DNA of 64,000 nucleotides, from NCBI GenBank assembly GCA_039619475.1, contig CM077115.1, forward strand, positions 311,006,734 through 311,070,733, read 5' to 3'. A program made the translations under genes and the position numbers. The number at the start of each line of letters is the position of its first letter. Position 1 is the stretch's first letter. Positions 1 to 10,830 of this stretch are shown one piece after another. The notes under the pieces are model-generated. The model did no database searches, was not told the DNA's origin, and worked only from the letters and a program-made list of their open reading frames with translations. This DNA comes from Icerya purchasi. Lineage: Eukaryota; Arthropoda; Insecta; Hemiptera; Monophlebidae.

Positions 1-2094
1 CAAATAGCGACCTTTATAGAAATTCATAAAAATGCGTTTTAAAAATACATAATTATTACAATTTTTAATTTAACTTTTGTCTTATATTTAGGGATGAAAA
101 ATAAAACGAAATTATAAAATTATACCTTAAATATGGTACTTTAGAAATAGTAAGAAAGATAGTATTTCTTATTAGACACTTTACTTCTTTTTTATTTTTG
201 TTAGTAATCCGATCCGAATTCTCTTTGTTCGTCAGCAAGTTTAAATATATATATATTTCTCATTGAACTCTATTTTTAATTAAAATTACAAAATAAAAAT
301 TAAAAATGAATAAAAAAAACAAAAGTTCGACGATAGTTGTATTTAAAATAGAATAAAAAAGGAACAATAATAGTTTCACTAGTAAAAACAGTATTAAATA
401 TTAATTATTCAAATCCATAGATGTAACATTTATACAAATCTTTTATAGCATAAATTAAGTTTCTCTGTTATATTTTTCATAGAGGATTTGGTTTTTTTTT
501 TGGGGGGGGGTGTTCCTCATTTTTCCCTCCGTGGATCCGCCACTGCAACAGTAGTAGTACGAATTTTTATAAAATGCGCACACACTGAGGCATATTTGAA
601 ATTAGCGGTATATATAGAAGAGACAGATTTCAAAAAAAAAGGAAAAAGAGGACAATTTATCAACATAAAAAATAGAAAATTCGATTTTTATTGCCGAAGA
701 GAAGATTTTTTATTCTTCATTTATAGATATTTTAAATAGCATTAAAAAGAAGAATTTGTCGATATAAAAATAAAAAAATTTTGGTTTTTATTGTTGCAGA
801 TGATATGCTTTTTTTATTACAGACCCGAAAAAAGGTTTATTTTGGTTCGTGTGCAGTACTCGTTTCTAAATGTAATTCAACAATTTCACCGAATAGGGTG
901 GTGAGATACCTTATAATTATACCGATGTGGGGGGCAGCTTATATCCGAAAGAAATTAATTTTTTAAAATTACAAGTAAAATTACTAATAACATCTAATAT
1001 TTCAATAAAACGCATTGCAAACGAAGTAGTAAAACTAATAAATGAGGCACAAAAAAAACAAAAAAAAGAGAAAATAATCCTAGAGGAGTCATGAATAATT
1101 CGATGTGCTCATAGAATAGAAAAAGATAGTAGACGTTCAAACAAGAAATGTAACTTATCAGAAATCGTTCCTCATAATATCATAAATATACTTTTGCTAG
1201 AACAATCACATAAATTTAGAGCCGAGGTGATACAAAAACCATGAAAAAAAAATAAAACCTTAAAGACGCTGTAAAATTATATATTTAGGAGGAGAATCGA
1301 GGATAATCTGGAGGGGGGCGAATGATAAAGAAGATATCGTATATCTATATCTATCAATCTATATATATATATACATATATATATCGAAAAGAGCGATCGT
1401 CTGCGAACTGCGTAAAATTAATAAATAACGTAGCAAATAGCAAAAACGTGAAATAATAATGTTAAAAGAAAAATATATACTACACGCAATAGGTGTAAAA
1501 TATGTATGTGAAAAAAACACGGCAACATAACAGAGTAACTAAATTTGAAGTAAAAAAGTATGAAACGAAGTATTTTTTGCAGAAAAATCTTAATCACACC
1601 AATGCCAGAAACAAGATTAGGGCAACAAACTAAAATAAATGATATTATTCCGAAAGCACTAGATAAGAACCTGGAAGAAATAATAGAAGGGGGGGGGGGG
1701 GATAAAATAAGTAAATAAAAACAAGCGCCCCCCTAAAAAAAAAAAAAAATAAAATAAAATAAAATAAAATAAAAACAAAGGTTTAAAAAGAAGAAGGAGA
1801 GAACGTAGAAGAAATAATGTGTAACAACACTATGAAGGACAGGGGAGAGCGAAAAAAACAGAAATGTGTTAAAACCGGAATAAAGATATAAAATTACATA
1901 ATTGTTAATTAATATTTGGATATTCTGTTGATAAACGCATGTGATTGTGACGGAAATAATAAATTCTATGTGTATCAAATTATTATAAATTATGTTAAAC
2001 ATAAATATTTAAAGGAAAAAATCAAACCATAAAAAAAAACAACAAAAAAAAAACACACTTTTAAACAGTTTTGATGTTGTGCCACTATTAAAAT
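1..2094. other. AT-rich stretch without a recognisable gene
   Basis: I see no supported gene here. Short open frames are low-complexity and show no domain. The stretch holds a G-run at 501-510 followed by a GC-richer patch, an (AT)n tract near 1351-1386, a G-run near 1689-1700 and an (AAAAT)n tract near 1740-1774. A Lys/Asn-rich stretch around 1000-1680 is punctuated by stops and resembles no family I know. Confidence 0.6.
1736..1774. repeat. (AAAAT)n simple repeat
   Basis: An A-run is followed by five AAAAT units. It could be the decayed tail of a retroelement, but no coding remnant precedes it. Confidence 0.8.
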
Positions 2095-2345
2095 GTATAG
2101 TAGCAGATGGGAAATCTGTTGTTATCAATTATTTAACATAAACCGTGTCACTAAAATGGAAACTTCGGCACGCAGTAATTTCGATATTGGTGAATATCTT
2201 TGGACAATTACACGTAGGTATACATAATTTTTTACTTATTTGTTTTTACACTTTTGAGAAATTCTAAGGCTGCATGTTATAATTCTGCCGGTGTGCGTTT
2301 CCGAGTGTAGTTTGTAATTATCGGATATTATATATTCGACCTTCA
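2095..2345 (+). repeat. Dispersed ~240-bp repeat, copy 1
   Basis: This segment is an imperfect inverted match to 3636-3885. Shared blocks include TAGTAGCAGATGG at the outer edge, a stretch around ATCTTTGGACAATTAC, and a stretch around TTTTTACACTTTTG followed by AATTCTAAGGCTGCATG. The two copies are about 1.3 kb apart in opposite orientation. Either they are two insertions of one short element, or the arms of a larger decayed inverted-repeat element. No coding potential is seen. Confidence 0.7.
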
Positions 2346-3049
2346 AATGTCAGATTATACGACGAATTTTGTCTGCTCGCGATTTTATTCTCCACAGCGA
2401 TGATAATGACGATAACGATAGTGGCGCGCTAAAATTTGTCAATGACACTTATTTCGGGAAAATCGGGTCATCAAAATAGAAAAAAATAGCGAGTCTCGGC
2501 GCGCGCGATCAATTGTTTTCGCTGATTGCCAAAGAAAGGCGACGCTAATGTAAAAAAGGACCCCCCATTACTATTTAGAACGCTAACTAGTTGAAATAAA
2601 TTAGACGCTATTTGCACGTATCGCAGAAAGCAGAGGGAAGAAGATATTCTTCTTTAAATTATAACACTTTGCCATCAATCGGACAATTAACTACACTGTT
2701 GCGATGGCGGGCGCCACCACCTCGAATACGCAGCGAATGTTTAACACGCATTTCAGTTGGAAAATTATCGATAAACTAATTTTCTTCCTCTGAGCTTTTT
2801 TACCACTCGTTCCGCCTTCTTCGGCTGTTGAATTAGAATGACATTGAACATTTCAATTTCGCTCTTTTATCCGAATCAGCGAGATGGGAAGAAATTGAAA
2901 ATAAATTCTACTTTATCCTGTTTGAACGTTACATCACGCGCCGAATTGTCTAATTTTTCGGCCCTGGCTAAATATCACACTTCAACATTACTCTTGTATA
3001 GTCGACATTGGCCAGTGCAATAATAGTGCCCTTAGAATTACCGACAAAA
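2346..3049. other. Intervening stretch, no clear gene
   Basis: This is GC-richer than its surroundings around 2350-2560 and 2700-2750. An open frame at 2838-3023 lies just upstream of, and in the same direction as, the RT remnant at 3050. It may be the decayed N-terminal side of that element, but I see no diagnostic motif in it. Confidence 0.4.
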
Positions 3050-4145
3050 AAAATTGTTGAATAAGAACGAATCTATTTTACTCCATAATGGATAAATGTC
3101 TCGAATTACAGTTCTTCCCATCTGCTCGGAAGATTGCAAATCTCATCCTCATTTCAAAACACCGAACGGAGATACAACCGATATCGCAGTCTACCACCGG
3201 GCAATTTCATCGCTCAACTCTTGTGCGAAAGTATATGAAAAAAGTACCAACATCTTGAGAAAGCAATTAAGGAAAACGAAATTCTTCATCCGAACCAATA
3301 GGGATTTATGAAAATATTCCGCCGAAAGTATATTATCTCGTCACTTTTACAAAAAGTTGTCTCCTCGTCGACGATTTTACACTCGCATATCAGTTTCTTT
3401 TTCGATACTAGTGGAGCCCCCCCCTTTGATAACTGTAAATGGTCGGCGATTATCAAAATTTTACAAAATAAAAAGGTAAACTCATTTTTCATTAGTAAAA
3501 TTGCTACTTACTGTTTAAATGAACAGATTGTATGCAGATAAAAAATATTAAAAAAAAAAAAATGGCTGCTTTCAGAATAGATATGGTTAATTAAAAACCA
3601 ACAAAGCCTCCTCTATTAAAATAATATCTTATTATTACAAACTATTCGGAACACATACACCGGACGAACCATGCAGCCTTAGAATTTGTCAAAAGTGTAA
3701 AAACAAATAAATAAGTAAAAAATTTTGTATACTTAAAGCAGGTGGTAATTGTCCAAAGATAATCTGCGATTAATATCGCAATGACAAAGATAGAGTTGGT
3801 TTTTGTTTTTAAACTACAGCGTCGAAGTTCGCGACACGGTTTGTTAAATAATAAACAACAAATTTCCATCTGCTACTACGGTGTCTATTGAGGGTTCGAT
3901 TCTTTTTATTCAAGATATCGAACATTTTTCAGTAAAATAATAACTATTGATTGCAGCTTAATTTCTCACGCGGATGATCTATGTTTCACAATCTGTCTCG
4001 TTTTCCGCAATAAACTGGAAAAAGAAAATTTAGGCCTTTGCAACGGAAAAATGCGAAGCAATAATCTCTCGAAACTACAAATTAACGGAATTTAAAAATA
4101 ATTTCCGGGTCTCAACAAGTTGAATTCGTTAATAGAGAATAAAAT
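3050..4145 (+). pseudogene. Decayed R1/Jockey-type LINE reverse transcriptase fragment
   Basis: Pieces of a LINE RT appear in order. First comes a finger-domain stretch ending YHRAISSLNSCAKVYEK (about 3210-3240), which corresponds to the family pattern YRPISLLN..aKvfEk. A palm motif-A remnant FDTSGAPPFDNCKWSAII follows in another frame near 3400-3455. A QGSIL-like patch lies near 3885-3905. The catalytic box survives as HADD at 3967-3978, with a thumb-like LEKENL stretch after it. The copy of the dispersed repeat at 3636-3885 sits between motif A and the QGSIL patch, so it may be an insertion. Frameshifts and stops show it is dead. The clade is inferred from motif spacing only. Confidence 0.7.
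3636..3885 (-). repeat. Dispersed ~240-bp repeat, copy 2 (inverted)
   Basis: Read on the minus strand, this matches 2095-2345 through most of its length, with a small insertion. It ends outward in the same TAGTAGCAGATGG motif. It lies between two parts of the decayed RT at 3050-4145, so it may have inserted into that LINE. Confidence 0.7.
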
Positions 4146-4489
4146 ATCTAAAACTGATCATAAACTGAAGTTTTTTTTTTTTTTCATTAAAAAATAAGTT
4201 ATGGGTCCCGCAAGGCATACTGCCCGTCTGCGGGTGCCCAACACGCTTATCATCGTTTATTTAAGAAAAAATGTGTTACAATAGTTCTTTACTTATACTA
4301 TTAATTTTCATACTTATAAATAGTGAGAAAACAATAAAAACTAAAAATAGAATAATAATATTAAAACAAGACTAAAAAAGATAAAAGCAAAGAAAAACTA
4401 CTTGTTTATACAATTTGTTAACCATATGTTCGACAAAGATATAGGAATGGTCGATTCCACAGCCAGTTCCCAATTTATCTAATCTAATG

Positions 4490-5316
4490 TCACTCAATGT
4501 TATCAACCAACCATTGCTTAATTAATAATTTCCAGGTTCTTATTTCTTTTAGCATTATATCTTCTGGAATTCGTTCTAGAAGCTTAATTAAAACTATTTC
4601 ATCAGTATTATCAATCTTACAATTTATGCCTTTTGGTCCAATAAAGTATACCTCCCTATTACTCCTCGTTGTCCTACTTCTTATCATTGTAGCTATTGAT
4701 GTACTTGTGGTCTTATATTCAAGTAATTGGTGATAAAAGTAGTACATCCTTGGAGACATTTCATTTTTCTCTCTCCAGTTCATTTTTAAGCCCTTGATCA
4801 CTTCCTCTATTTCTATTTCTAAAAAAGCAGGTTCCTCTACTATATGTACTTTGTTTTTCATAATCATTAATATTAACGACTGTTTCGCTTTTGTACAGTT
4901 GAGACAAATAATCCGTGGCTATATTTATAATGTCTATCCTGCTATTATTTTTTATTCCATTTCCGTCAATGAGGCAAGTTTGCCATTTTTGTCCTAGGCA
5001 TAAATTTTTCTTTATAGTTTTCGTATTTCTTGTTGACTCGATTATTTCTTTTATCATTTTTTCTTCCTTCCGTTTATTAAATACCCTTAATTCATATTTT
5101 ATTAATTTGCATACTAAATTTAGCTCTATTTTTTCTAAACCTGACTTACACTTCTTATTTAATAAACACTGTTTTTCCTTAATTTTCTCTCTTATATGAA
5201 TCGGTATTCTATATTCCCTAGTTTTATCTACTTTTAAGCTGTTTAGGTGTAGTGCCGATTTTTTAATTAAATCAGTAATAATTAAGTTCAAATCGTCTAT
5301 GTCATTTAGATAAGAT
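4490..5316 (-). pseudogene. RTE-like LINE: endonuclease-RT linker, downstream half
   Basis: Minus-strand reading starts at the target duplication (5307-5316, encoding the last residues of KSYL). It continues through a Lys/Glu-rich helical linker to LGQKWQT and then a frameshift near 4810-4870. Beyond it, EPAFLEIEIEEVIKGLK matches the helix that normally precedes the RT fingers in RTE elements. The family pattern K.aGPDGI..E that should follow is absent, which points to an internal deletion. The stretch 4490-4760 stays open but matches nothing I recognise. The frame is continuous with 7903-8756 once the nested insertion and one duplication copy are ignored. Confidence 0.7.
5307..5316 (+). repeat. 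Target-site duplication, left copy
   Basis: TAGATAAGAT here is repeated exactly at 7903-7912, immediately after the A-rich tail of the nested LINE. It marks the left insertion boundary. Confidence 0.9.
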
Positions 5317-7902
5317 AGAATGTCTATTAGACTTCTACAATATCCATGTAGCGCTGTTATCTGAAACTTGGCTTAAATCATCCTCGTCTCTTGATTTCAA
5401 AGGTTATTCTCTAATTCGATCTGATCGTACGGATGGGTATGGTGGTGTTGCAATTTTAATTAGACACGATCTATCCTATCTCACCCACAATATCCCTTTT
5501 CTTCCTTCGCCCCTTCCTAACCACCCTAACATGATTCATATTTCTCTTGAAAATCTTCTCCCGAATCCTATACATATTGCTTGCGCGTACATCCCCCCCA
5601 ACTCCAGCCTCTCTAGTCTTCCTTTGCCCTCATTCCTTTCATCCCTATCTGATCCATTTATTATTGGTGGAGACTGGAATGCGCCCTCCCCTATGTGGGG
5701 CTGCGCAGGGCGCAATCCTAACGGTGTAACTCTGGAAAATCTCATTCTAAACCATAATCTTTTTCTCCACAACGATCGTTCTCCTACTTTCTTCAAACAT
5801 CCATCTTCTTCTAGTGCAATCGACCTCACGTTTTCATCTCCGAATCTTGGTCTTGTAAGCTCCTGGAGAACTCTCCACGGCACTTTTGGTAGTGATCATG
5901 TCCTCATTCTCCTAACTCTCAACAACGCTTTTCCTTCTAGACCTTTCAGGCCCTTGCACGCTCCTCACTGGCTTCTCTCCAAAACAGATTGGAATAAATT
6001 CCGATCTTTGGTGGATTCGTCACTCCCCCTTATTCTGGATTTTTCCGACCCGTCATCCCAATACAACTTCTTCATTCAATCTCTATATTCTGCTCTTTCC
6101 GCTTCCTCCCCTCCTTCTTCCTTTTCGCGCGGTCGTTCTTCCTTTTCCTCTTCTCTTTGGTGGAATGAAGAGTGTAAAGTTGCCGTCCAAAGAATCACCG
6201 CTACCTTCAAAGCCTTTCGCTCTTCTTCCTCAATATCCAACTTTTTAGCTCACAAAGAAGCTAACGCAAAAGCTCCGGACATTTCAAAATCTGCCAAGAG
6301 GAACTCTTGGAAATTATTTTGTTCATCTTTCTCTAGAGATACGCCTCTCTCTAAGATATGGAAAATGGCCAAAGCATTCAGATCTCCTCTTTCTGAGCGT
6401 CCACACTTCTCCAATCCTTCTTTGCCTAAACTTCACTCTTTCTTGGACTCTATTGCTCCTCCGTATGTCCCCACTTTCGAGGAATCGTACATTCCTTCAC
6501 TCCCAAATTCCTCAGAACCTCATTTCCTAACGTCTCCTTTCCGCTACGAGGAACTCTTGTCCGTCCTTAATAAAACCTCTCCTTCTGCTCCTGGCCTGGA
6601 CGGTCGTTCTTTCCCTACTCTTAAAAAACTCTCTCTTTCCTCGCTGCTCTCCCTTCTGAATATCTTCAACTCTTCAGTCATTCCAATTCCTAAAAAAAAA
6701 CAGTGTTCCTTCCGTCCTATCTCCCTAGCCTCATGTCTGCGCAAACTCTTTGAAGGTTTAATAAATAACCGTCTCGTTTGGTGGCTTGAGCATAATAATA
6801 TAATTCCTTCTAATATGTTCGGTTTTCGCCCCGGGCTTGGCCCGGTAGATTGCATCAGTACCTTCCTTGCAGATATCTATAAATCATTCCTATCAAAGAA
6901 ATTTACTGTCGCTTCTTTTGTCGATGTCTGCTCTGCATTCGATAATGTGCATCTTCCTTTTCTGGGCTCCAAACTCCTCTCTCTTAATCTCCCTCCGGGT
7001 CTTATCACTCTTATACTCAACCTCTTTCAACATAGAACTCTTTATCTATCTTCTCCTTCTCTTTCCACCTCCAGATGCGTCTATCGTGGGCTTCCCCAGG
7101 GTTCCTGCCTTCACAAATTCCTGATTGTTTCTGATTCTAAAGGCGTTCTTCAAACCATCTCCTCTCCTCCTTCTCATACTTCTGACGGTATCATCCTCTC
7201 TATTCGATCTCTTGTCTCCTCTTTGTTCTCGTCCCGTTCCATTTTTATAGACTTTCCCATGGGTTCTTAATCATTCGAATATAGAGGGGGCAATGACGCA
7301 GCTGACTCTTTAGCTCGCTCCGCCGCCCGCATTGGTCCTTTCCTCGACTCTTTCCCTTCCTCAGACATTCTTTCTCTGTCACGCTCTAATCATTCTAGAC
7401 TTTGGACTGACATGTATCCATCTTTATTCTCAAATCGCTTTTCACAGTACCGTCTTATTCAACCGGTTCCTAGTTTCCTGCCTTGGTTTCAATCTATTCC
7501 TACCTGTCGTCGTTCCACTGTTGTTTCCTTAATTAGGCTTAGAATCAATCATTCTCTACTCCCCTCTTCTCGCTTTCGATTCGTTTTGTCCCCTTCTCCT
7601 TTCTGCACTCTTCACGCTTCTGAGCCTTCTTGTGTTTGTGACTCAAATCACATCCTATTCGAATGTTCTACACTCTGTAACGAACGCTCCTTTCTTTACG
7701 CCCAACTTCTAGTTTTGGGTCTTGCTACTCCCTTTAACGCTACCTATATTCTTTCCTTCCCATTGCCTTCAGTTATTCCATTGCTGCTGTCCTTTGTCTT
7801 TTCCATTTCTGACCGCTTGGCTATTTAGTTATAACTCTTAATTTTTCATGTTGTTGGGTCAAGGCCGCTGGCGCGCCCAGGGTAGGAAAAAAAAGAAAAA
7901 AA
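5317..7902 (+). mobile_element. LINE family Alpha, 5'-truncated and internally deleted, nested in the RTE-like LINE
   Basis: This 2.59-kb insertion is flanked by perfect 10-bp direct repeats (5307-5316 and 7903-7912) and ends in an A-rich tail (about 7885-7902). It is 5'-truncated within the endonuclease. It retains endonuclease, a partial RT, RNase H and a C-terminal Cys/His region, followed by a short 3' UTR whose end carries GGCGCGCCCA before the A-tail. Related 3' ends recur across the window. RNase H downstream of RT places it among I/LOA/R1-type LINEs; the exact clade is not determined. The near-intact frame suggests a fairly recent copy. Confidence 0.9.
5318..7828 (+). pseudogene. LINE Alpha ORF2: endonuclease, RT (deleted) and RNase H, one stop codon
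   Basis: One frame runs 5318-7828, broken only by a TAA at 7268-7270. In order: the endonuclease, with LLSETWL near residue 13, GGDWN near residue 117, then AIDLTF and GSDH; a linker; RT fingers, with SAPGLDG, RPISLASCLRKLFE and GFRPG; motif A as FVDVCSAFDNV; then GLPQGSC. Directly after GLPQGSC the frame jumps into RNase H (SDSKGVLQ, later GGNDAADSLAR). The FADD/YADD box, thumb and start of RNase H are therefore missing by an in-frame deletion. A smaller in-frame deletion probably lies at NIFNSSVIPIPKKK. The C-terminus has PWF, IRLR and a C.C....HILFEC motif. No active RT is possible. Confidence 0.9.
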
Positions 7903-7912
7903 TAGATAAGAT
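7903..7912 (+). repeat. Target-site duplication, right copy
   Basis: TAGATAAGAT is identical to 5307-5316. It follows the A-rich tail of the nested LINE. On the minus strand it encodes the point where the RTE-like frame is cut. Confidence 0.9.
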
Positions 7913-8756
7913 TTTAAATTCTCTGCCATTAATAAATTGTTATTACCGTAATTTACTTTGTTGTTTTCTGCAATCATATGTTCTACTGTTTTATTGCTTA
8001 TTATTCGTTTTGGTGGTTTTAAATCGATTTTACAACTTATTGGTTTATGATCCGAGTGAAATAGGAAATTATATAGTACTTTGCTGTTGCTTATGTTTTT
8101 ATAAAAGCCAGTTATGATATAGTCCAATTGATTATTATAATTCCCGTTCGGAGCAGTCCATGTCCGTAATCTACCTTTACGTTTTTTATAGAAACTATTC
8201 ACAATTTTAAAGTTTTTTTGCAAACAAAAATTTACTAATTTATCCCCTCTTAAGTTTCTATTGCCGTAGTTATATGGCCCCATTACCTTGCTTTCCACTA
8301 GTTTTCTTTCTCCTATATCTGGCTATTAAAGTCTCCCATTAATATCATTTGGTGTCTATTATTGCATTTTTGGTCTCTTAGGATTTCGTTAATAGTTTTG
8401 TATACATTTTATCACATTCAGATTCTTCAGAGACTGCTGTCGGAAAGTAAACCTGCACCATTGTTAATATTTGATCATTGCTAATCCTAATTTTAGCAGT
8501 TGCTAACCTATCTGTGTGTCCTATAAATTCTATTAGGTTGCACCTCCACTTTTTGTTTATTAAAAAAACTAACACCGCTTAGTCCCTTTTCGTTTCCTCT
8601 CCAGCACAGTAACTTTCCTGACTTTAGTTGTAAAATATGCTCTCCCGGTCTTCTAATCTCCGCTAAATCTAATATATCTAACCTACTTTTATCAAATGCA
8701 TCTTCTAATTCTATTAATTTATCATTACTCATTAATGTTCTTACATTTAGGCTGCC
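7903..8756 (-). pseudogene. RTE-like LINE endonuclease (EEP/APE-type), upstream half
   Basis: Minus-strand translation starts near 8756 with GSLNVRTL and passes through LDILDLAEIRR (normally a metal-binding E in the family). It continues with GKLLCWRGNEKGLSGV, FIGHTDRLATAKI, VQVYFPT, the catalytic MGDFNSQI (about 8325-8350), LRTWTAPNGNYNNQLDYI and SDHKPISC. These are the ordered motifs of the endonuclease in RTE-type elements. At least three frame breaks are visible: near 8570, near 8325 just after GDFNSQI, and between the piece ending near 8378 and the next. The 3' continuation lies at 5316 after the nested LINE. Confidence 0.85.
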
Positions 8757-8790
8757 TATATGTATCTAGACTTCTTCTAATTTTATTTCT

Positions 8791-9235
8791 ATTATAATTA
8801 ATATAACTAATACGCTTACTTAAATTAACTGTTTTAGGCTGGTATAATACAAAAAACATATTATTTATATCAATTAGAGAATTTTAAAATTTATTTTAAA
8901 TAACTCTTCCCTTTACGGAACTACTGCGTCCTCAGCAGTGTGCGTCATCGCCAATATCCTGCCTTTGGATATTTTCCTCGTAGGGAAAACAATACTAGCT
9001 GAATTACAAAAAACAACCTTGAAAAAGTTAATTCGCTAAAATATATCGAAGTAAAAAAAAAACTTAGGTACTTCTCCTTCCAATTAAGATCCTGAAAAGC
9101 TATATAAAAAATAAATCGACTTCTACTCTGATAATTAAGCTGAGAAGAAGAGGGGCGACAATAAGGAAAATATTTATATAATTTCCGAGTACACAAAAAA
9201 AAATTGAAACTTTCCGATTAAAACTTTCTTTAATT
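8791..9235. other. AT-rich stretch without a recognisable gene
   Basis: No coding motif, RNA gene or repeat pair was recognised. The right end passes into a LINE C-terminal remnant. Confidence 0.5.
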
Positions 9236-9239
9236 CACG

Positions 9240-9413
9240 GATACTATATCTGGTCATGGTAACCTCGGAGAGTATCTACATACATCAGTTTAAATTAACT
9301 GTTACGCCACATTGTCTATATTGTAATCTAAATGTAATTGACAACATCTATCATGCCGTCTTCGATTGTGCAGCACTCAAAGATATAAGAGAATAATATA
9401 ATATAAACCCAAA
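9240..9413 (+). pseudogene. LINE C-terminal Cys/His fragment (R1-like)
   Basis: The plus strand encodes SGHGNLGEYLH, then after a frameshift FKLTVTPHCLYCNLNVIDN and HAVFDCAALKDIRE, ending at a stop. The order GHG...YL..F...C.YC....D...H..F.C is the C-terminal signature of R1- and Jockey-like LINE ORF2 proteins. This differs from Alpha, which has HILFEC. It is a 3' fragment; its tail is not clearly defined. A separate LINE family is inferred. Confidence 0.7.
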
Positions 9414-9663
9414 CGCACTCTTAGTAATAAATAAAATTTTAAAAAGTTACTTCGGTACTTTCATGAAATCATGAAGAAAAAGAAACCGTATTCTTAAACT
9501 GTACGTTTAACCGTGTCATAAATATTAATAGCGAATACAAATGTGTATACATTTTTATAAGTAAATAATAAATTATTAGTGTTAATATGAGGGATATATT
9601 TGCCCGGTTAATCTGAGCGTAAATAAATAATTATTAGACTGCGCGTTTCCTGCGAGAGAATAT

Positions 9664-9682
9664 GAGTGTGTGTGTGTGTGTA
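9664..9682. repeat. (TG)n microsatellite
   Basis: A short GT dinucleotide tract of about nine units. Confidence 0.85.
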
Positions 9683-9954
9683 TGATGTGATACTGTATAC
9701 CGACTAATGTAAATATCGGTACTAAATAAATGCAACAATATCGTTTTAATCTCGCACACAGAATGATAGTTCTACTTACTAAACGTAATTAATTTTTTCT
9801 TTAATATTAATTCTGCGTATGGTGACTAAGTTGTTACGTCACCATTGCAATTATCTAGAATTTATTATTGTTGTACCCGTATTACAAGAAAAAAAAAAAT
9901 CTAATTGGGAAACCAAAAAAAAAAAAAAAAAGAAGTGCTCTAAAAAGTTAATTT

Positions 9955-10062
9955 TATCCGACTATGTGTTCTTTGAGTGTTCATCTCTTTCTGCCGAGTG
10001 CTTTGCTTTCTACTTAAGTTTGCTGGATTATTTATGGAAGTAAAAAAAAAAAAAAAAATAAT
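9955..10062 (+). pseudogene. LINE Alpha C-terminal fragment with A-tail
   Basis: A short plus-strand stretch reads YVFFECSSLSAE, which corresponds to the Alpha C-terminal pattern HILFECS.L..ER. It is followed after about 60 bp by a 16-base A-run (about 10042-10058). It is too short to be certain, but the motif plus tail fit a heavily 5'-truncated copy. Confidence 0.45.
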
Positions 10063-10385
10063 TTCTCCTTGTTGATCGTATGACTTTCTTTACAGACGGC
10101 AGTAGTAGACGTTTACACAAAAGTTTTGAAATAGTAACAACGAAAGAAGCTAACGAAGGAAAAATTGAAGAAGAGAAATGAGAAAAAATAGGAGCCGAAG
10201 CAAAGACTCGGAAGATCGGAATAACGAATCACTATTAAAACTTACTCAAATGAAAAGCTATATTCGACTTCACGTACATATGTTGAAAACAAATATGAAA
10301 ATGGGAGAATAACAAGCTTAAGACCGATAAATACATTTTTTCAAAATAAAATTCACATGCTAGATCGATTTTGCTTTTTTCAAAT

Positions 10386-10830
10386 TAGTAGTTTTTCATA
10401 ATCATAAAAATTAATTTATTTTCCACTTTTTTGTACATGTAAAAATTTATTATAAGGTTTTTCCTTGAAATAAAACAAATATGTCATCGTAATGGGAAAT
10501 TATTGTCGCGATTGACTAATTTTTTCCGAAATTTTTTATTGAAATAACCCGCTAAATGAATATATGTATAATCAGCATTTCAAGTCCCTGTAAGACGAAA
10601 TAATTTTTTAAGCGATATACGAACGAAAAAAAAGCATTGAAAACTATCGATTTATTTTCTAAGCAAATTAATTCGTTTTTTTTTTTGATTTAATGATTAT
10701 TTTATGCCTTCAATTTGATATTAACTGAAGGAAGAAAAAAAATAAAAAAACTCACCAACACTAAACTAGAGGTCTACTTGGAAAAAGGACGAGGCCAAAA
10801 CGTAACGAGGCGCAGCAGGATTGACTGTTG
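10386..10830 (+). repeat. Dispersed ~440-bp repeat, copy 1
   Basis: Direct match to 34673-35095 along its full length. Conserved blocks include TTTTTCATAATCAT, GTAAAAATTTATTATAA, TATTGAAATAACCCGCTAAA, GCGATATACGAACG, AGCATTGAAAAC and, at the right end, GGTCTACTTGGAAAAA followed by GTAACGAGGCG. No coding potential is seen. The other copy lies inside the long-TIR element LT-1. Confidence 0.8.

Larger units (their letters stand above)
4171..8790 (-). mobile_element. RTE-like LINE, minus strand, internally deleted and split by a nested LINE
   Basis: The element reads right to left. It starts with a short AT-rich 5' region (about 8757-8790), then the endonuclease (8756 to 7903), then the linker and start of the RT (5316 to about 4770). 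A tail ends in an A-run, seen as the T-run at about 4171-4184 on the plus strand. Positions 5317-7902 are a later plus-strand LINE insertion. The RT palm is missing: after the pre-RT helix VIKGLK the sequence diverges from any RT pattern I recognise. The reading 4490-4760 may therefore be another sequence joined by deletion. No target duplication of this older element was found. Confidence 0.75.

Noticed and set aside
488..966. Two consecutive open frames near a G-run
   Set aside because: Low-complexity translation, no domain, and no retroelement or exon signal.
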